Assembly: GCA_021772095.1 (NCBI GenBank)
Contig: JADYXR010000063.1
Location: forward strand, 1 to 34,462
Direction of reading: 5' to 3'
From: Candidatus Obscuribacter sp.
GTDB taxonomy: Bacteria > Cyanobacteriota > Vampirovibrionia > Obscuribacterales > Obscuribacteraceae
Length of the DNA stretch: 34,462 nt
Shown here piece by piece: positions 31,465 to 34,462 of this stretch (its first letter is position 1; each line of letters starts with the position of its first letter). The translations under genes and the position numbers were made by a program. The notes below the pieces were generated by a model that was not told the origin of the DNA, did no database searches, and saw nothing but the letters and a program-made list of their open reading frames with translations.

Positions 31465-31503
31465 ATGCGTTTGAGAACCGGCTATTTCAGCCAGTTTCAC
31501 GCA
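31465..31503. repeat. Dispersed hairpin element, copy 2
   Basis: The stem aaccggct/agccagtt, with loop atttc, is seven of eight pairs plus a wobble. It is flanked by atgcgt and acgcat, which also pair. The core matches the element at 6334-6364 nearly base for base. Both copies are intergenic. Confidence 0.65.
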
Positions 31504-31749
31504 TTGGATATCTTCGCGACAAAGAGTTTGGGTAGATCAGAATTCCAAAACCGGCGCTTGAAGCTAAAGCACGGTGCTGCATTCTTGTCCGCAAGGCCAC
31601 GCTGCATTCGGCAGCGATCATCCAGGACGCGCTCGAAACGTCCGCCTCGCAGCCATGCTTATGGTTGCGATTGCTCTTTGTTTTTTCTCGAATAAACAAC
31701 AAACCCGACGAACAGATTTAGTTTGCGTAGTCGGTAATGGAAGGTTCTC

Positions 31750-33264
31750 ATGAAACGAGAAACAACAAAGCGACTGACCGACCCTCAGCCGCGGGTGAAA
31801 TTTCACCCACTTGGGTCAGCTGGTGATGTCACCGGCTCATTGTTCTTGTTCGAGGTCACACTCGAAACAGCCAAAACAATTCGATTCTTGCTCGAGGTGG
31901 GACTCCACCAGGACGACGACAACATCAACCACAGTCATCGTCTTCCCAAGGGCATCAAGATGTCCGACATCGCGTTCATCGTCATGTCGCACGCGCACAT
32001 CGATCACTCGGGATATCTTCCCAAGGCAATAGCCGACGGCTTCAACGGCCCCGTCTACACGCATGAAGCGTCCAAGGACCTCTTGCGTTTCCTTCTGCCT
32101 GACTCCGGCAACTTGCAAGAGCGAGCTGCTGAGAGGCTGAACGAGCGCAATGGTCACAAGCGCGGAGCCCACACCGCCCGTGGTGCCAAGTTGCCACCCA
32201 GGGTTACCGCACTGTATTCCGCTGCCGAAGCGCGTCGCGCTCTCGATCGCATCAAAGGTTTGCAGTACGACAGGCTTTATAAACTGGCCGAAGGCGTGTC
32301 AGTCAAGTTTACCGAAGCGTCCCACATCCTGGGCGCCGCCGTAGTTACGCTCACCCTGGGCCTCGGCAAAAACGCCAAGACCGTTTGCTTCACCGGCAAC
32401 GTCGGTCGCAGCGGCATGCCGTTCCTCAAGGACCTGGCCCAGGTTCTGGAAGCCGACTACATCATCAGCGAGTCGACTTACGGCAATAAGCTGCATGGCA
32501 AGCGCGACCGCTTAGCGGCTCTGGCTGCCATCATCAATGACGCGCACAAGCGCGCCAAACGGCGTGATCCGAAGTTTGGCTGCGGCTCGATCGTGATACC
32601 GGCCTTTGCGGTCGGTCGCGTGCAGACGGTGCTGTATGACTTGCGCGAGCTGATGGCTACCAAGCGCATTCCGGACCTGACCGTCTTCCTCGACAGCCCG
32701 ATGGCGGTTGAGGCGACCAAGGTCCACCGCAAGCACACCGGGCTCTACAACGATGCTGCTTGCAAGTTGATTGCAGCCGGCATCGAGCCCTTCAAGACGC
32801 CGCGCTACATGGAGTGCAAGAGCTGGGGTCAGTCGCGTTTGCTCGACAAACCGGCTAACGAACCGGTAATCATCATCGGCTCGAGCGGCATGGCTGCCGG
32901 CGGTCGCATCCTCGGTCACATCGAGAAACGTCTCGATCGCGCCGAGAACACCATCGTCTTCGTCGGCTATCAGGGCACTGGTGCTCTGGGTTACACTCTC
33001 GTCAACGAGAAGCCCAGCCAGGTCACCATCCACGATAAGGTCGTCAAGGTCAACGCCAAGATCGAGTACATGTCCGACTATTCGGGGCATGCCGACTACT
33101 CGGAAATCATCGACTGGTTGAAGAAATTTACCAGGAAGCCGAAGAAGTTGTTCCTGGTTCACGGCGATCCGGATGCGCTCACCGCATTCAAGGGTCATCT
33201 CCAGGAGTCGCTTCCCGACTGGAATGTCGTGATTCCGCAATCGCGTAACTGCTTCGAGCTGTAA
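31750..33264 (+). CDS. Beta-CASP metallo-beta-lactamase-fold RNA-processing hydrolase
   Basis: The 504-residue protein has the metallo-beta-lactamase domain interrupted by a beta-CASP insert. The zinc motif HAHIDH is at 81-86. Further ligand regions are SHILGAAVV and ESTYGNKLHG. The insert carries IVIPAFAVGRVQT and DSPMAVEAT, and the KGH/HADYSE motif near the C-terminus (YSGHADYSEIIDW) marks the RNA-processing branch. VHGDP completes the fold. Archaeal and bacterial relatives of CPSF73/RNase J cleave RNA; the branch is not resolved further here. A basic loop (RAAERLNERNGHKRGAHTAR) sits at about 118-138. The ATG has GGAAGG upstream. A terminator follows. Confidence 0.93.
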   Translation: MKRETTKRLTDPQPRVKFHPLGSAGDVTGSLFLFEVTLETAKTIRFLLEVGLHQDDDNINHSHRLPKGIKMSDIAFIVMSHAHIDHSGYLPKAIADGFNGPVYTHEASKDLLRFLLPDSGNLQERAAERLNERNGHKRGAHTARGAKLPPRVTALYSAAEARRALDRIKGLQYDRLYKLAEGVSVKFTEASHILGAAVVTLTLGLGKNAKTVCFTGNVGRSGMPFLKDLAQVLEADYIISESTYGNKLHGKRDRLAALAAIINDAHKRAKRRDPKFGCGSIVIPAFAVGRVQTVLYDLRELMATKRIPDLTVFLDSPMAVEATKVHRKHTGLYNDAACKLIAAGIEPFKTPRYMECKSWGQSRLLDKPANEPVIIIGSSGMAAGGRILGHIEKRLDRAENTIVFVGYQGTGALGYTLVNEKPSQVTIHDKVVKVNAKIEYMSDYSGHADYSEIIDWLKKFTRKPKKLFLVHGDPDALTAFKGHLQESLPDWNVVIPQSRNCFEL

Positions 33265-33304
33265 GCTCGTTGTACTGAAACCACCAGCACTGCCGGTGGT
33301 GACA

Positions 33305-33360
33305 GGGGAAGGGGTGTGGTCTTTCAAGACCATTCCTCCTTCTCGTTTTCGGCGTTTTTA
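33305..33360 (+). terminator. Terminator of the beta-CASP gene
   Basis: tggtctt and aagacca (33317-33323 with 33326-33332) pair around a two-base turn. G-rich and C/T-rich flanks extend the stem, and gttttcggcgttttt follows. A smaller hairpin, accacc-gc/gc-ggtggt, precedes it at 33280-33300. Confidence 0.65.
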
Positions 33361-33390
33361 CTATTTACTATAGTTTACCACCAATCAGGC

Positions 33391-33428
33391 GAAAACCGGT
33401 ATGCGCCTCGTGGCGCACCCGGCTTTTT
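33391..33428. terminator. Bidirectional terminator between convergent genes
   Basis: ccgg-tgcgcc and ggcgca-ccgg pair around tcgt. Plus-strand ctttttcg follows, and on the minus strand ttttcgcc follows. It serves the converging beta-CASP (plus) and rhomboid (minus) transcripts. Confidence 0.7.
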
Positions 33429-33563
33429 CGCACGGCAAACTGGGCAGCACCGCTCTTTAACGCCGTTTTATGCATATGGTGTTTAGTGGTGACATTAGAA
33501 TGCCACCGCACCATGTTGGAACGCCGAAAGTTCGGACCGCTCAGCATGCCGACCTCTTGCGGA

Positions 33564-34462
33564 CTAGGACTTCTGCGCTCGGAGCTGCAGCGGCATGATG
33601 ATGTAGCGCTGGATTGCGTGACCGGCGGCCACAGACACCAGCAGACGAACCGCCACTTCGCTTTGACCGCTGAGCCAGGCGATTGCCAACCCACCACCGA
33701 CGACGACCGCAAGCCCGACGACGAAGGCGATCAATCGATCGGGGCGCCGCACTTCGCCAATCGTGTCCTTGACGATCAAGTACCACATCCAGATAACAGC
33801 CATGGCCGCCATTACCGCGATGTACGGCAACAGCCGCGAGATGGACGCGACGTCTGCAATCAACAAGTACACGATGATCGCCGCCGTGAACGAATAGCTC
33901 GAGACCTTCTTGCTGGTCGTCGTGTCCTCGGGTTCCTTTTGCCCTGTCGCTTGCGCCAGGCGGCGGGCGAATTGCATTGCCGAATCGCCGCCGATTTGGC
34001 GAGACGAAGCGACGAAGATGAGCTTATCCTCCTGAATTGCAGCCGGCATGGTACCAAGCAGAGCGACGTATTCGACGGTGCGCCGGTTGCGCCAGTCGAC
34101 CCGGTCGTACTCGACGGCCAGGAAATCGCTTGCCCTATCGAAATCAGCTGTCGGTGTGAGCGCTATGCGACTGGCCATCTTCCCCAGACGGCTATCCTTG
34201 AACTCGGCAACTGCTGAAAAGATGCCATCTCGCGATGCCACCAGTCGCGGTTGCTGGCAGAGCGGCAAAACAAAGCCGATCGCCAGTCCAACGAGCATAC
34301 CGCCTGCGTGCGCGGAGTGAGCGACATTGGGGATTAAAAACTCGGTGCCGACCTGCAGCGCGAGAAACACTAGCAGTGTTTTCAGCGTAAACGAGCACTG
34401 CCATGGTCGCTCGTCGGCAGGCATGTAACGGTAGCGAACACACGCCCCGATCGCCCCACCCC
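33564..34462 (-). CDS. Rhomboid-family intramembrane protease, N-terminus cut by window end
   Basis: The frame is open to the window edge, so the gene starts beyond 34462. A local ATG at 34424 is not the true start. The first residues, GGAIGACVRYRY, fit the segment just after the catalytic Ser in rhomboids (GxSGAI-like), so the Ser itself probably lies just outside. The catalytic His segment is visible: NVAHSAHAGGMLVGLAIGF. After it come a soluble part of about 115 residues, a helix-rich charged stretch (TTTSKK and so on), and a C-terminal membrane pair or trio (SFTAAIIVYLLIADVAS, YIAVMAAMAVIWMWYLIV, AFVVGLAVVVGGGLAIAW). The family cleaves membrane substrates within the bilayer. The added C-terminal membrane block is unusual. 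Confidence 0.8.
   Translation of the reverse strand, partial: GGAIGACVRYRYMPADERPWQCSFTLKTLLVFLALQVGTEFLIPNVAHSAHAGGMLVGLAIGFVLPLCQQPRLVASRDGIFSAVAEFKDSRLGKMASRIALTPTADFDRASDFLAVEYDRVDWRNRRTVEYVALLGTMPAAIQEDKLIFVASSRQIGGDSAMQFARRLAQATGQKEPEDTTTSKKVSSYSFTAAIIVYLLIADVASISRLLPYIAVMAAMAVIWMWYLIVKDTIGEVRRPDRLIAFVVGLAVVVGGGLAIAWLSGQSEVAVRLLVSVAAGHAIQRYIIMPLQLRAQKS

Noticed and set aside
32512..33333. 273-codon minus-strand frame
   Set aside because: Opposite the conserved beta-CASP gene and without motifs of its own.

Overview
The window is bacterial chromosomal DNA of roughly 50-55% G+C. It has compact genes, AGGAG-type ribosome binding sites and intrinsic terminators. I see no rRNA, tRNA, CRISPR array, insertion sequence or phage gene. 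The mix of a DUF4388 protein, a three-domain YbjQ-like protein, a type III polyketide cluster, an HSDL2-like dehydrogenase and many exported or membrane proteins of unknown role would fit an environmental lineage such as the non-photosynthetic Cyanobacteriota (Obscuribacter-like). That placement is a low-confidence inference with no marker gene behind it.

Layout. 1-2.9 kb: a 24-bp tandem repeat, a membrane-anchored HEAT-repeat protein, a small zinc-ribbon protein with a strong terminator, and a phospholipase D-type nuclease fused to a HipB-like helix-turn-helix, preceded by a perfect 24-bp inverted repeat. 2.9-6.1 kb: an M20 amidohydrolase and an exported serine hydrolase, divergent across a 1-kb region that carries eight copies of an iteron-like repeat. 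6.4-10.1 kb: a translationally coupled operon (methyltransferase, FAD oxidoreductase, type III polyketide synthase) that resembles phenolic-lipid (srs-type) clusters. It diverges from an unlisted 54-residue cysteine-rich protein whose promoter contains a TetR-type operator. 10.1-19.4 kb: mostly leftward genes, namely an acetyltransferase, a membrane-thioredoxin fusion, exported proteins, a TPR protein, a triple YbjQ protein, and a DUF4388/GGDEF-like gene split by a frameshift. 19.8-22.2 kb: a MocR-type regulator whose PLP lysine has become Gln, and a membrane VWA-like protein. 22.2-23.4 kb is gene-poor, with paired palindromic elements. 23.4-29.8 kb: leftward genes for an SDR, a small unknown protein, a divergent subtilase, a purple-acid-phosphatase-like enzyme and a CNNM/CorC protein, separated by structured intergenic RNA elements and terminators. 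30.2-34.5 kb: an HDAC-family deacetylase, a beta-CASP metallo-hydrolase, and a rhomboid protease cut by the window end.

The best-connected functional unit is the polyketide locus. The methyltransferase, oxidoreductase and synthase share TGATG and TAATG stop-start overlaps. The divergent cysteine-rich gene has a near-consensus sigma70 promoter overlapped by a palindrome, and variants of that palindrome recur at about 6.5 kb and 19.76 kb. The strongest candidates for new biology are this small protein with its operators, the PLD-HTH fusion, the lysine-less MocR regulator, the three-hairpin element near 25.0 kb, and the 31-bp tandem reduplication of the SDR stop region.
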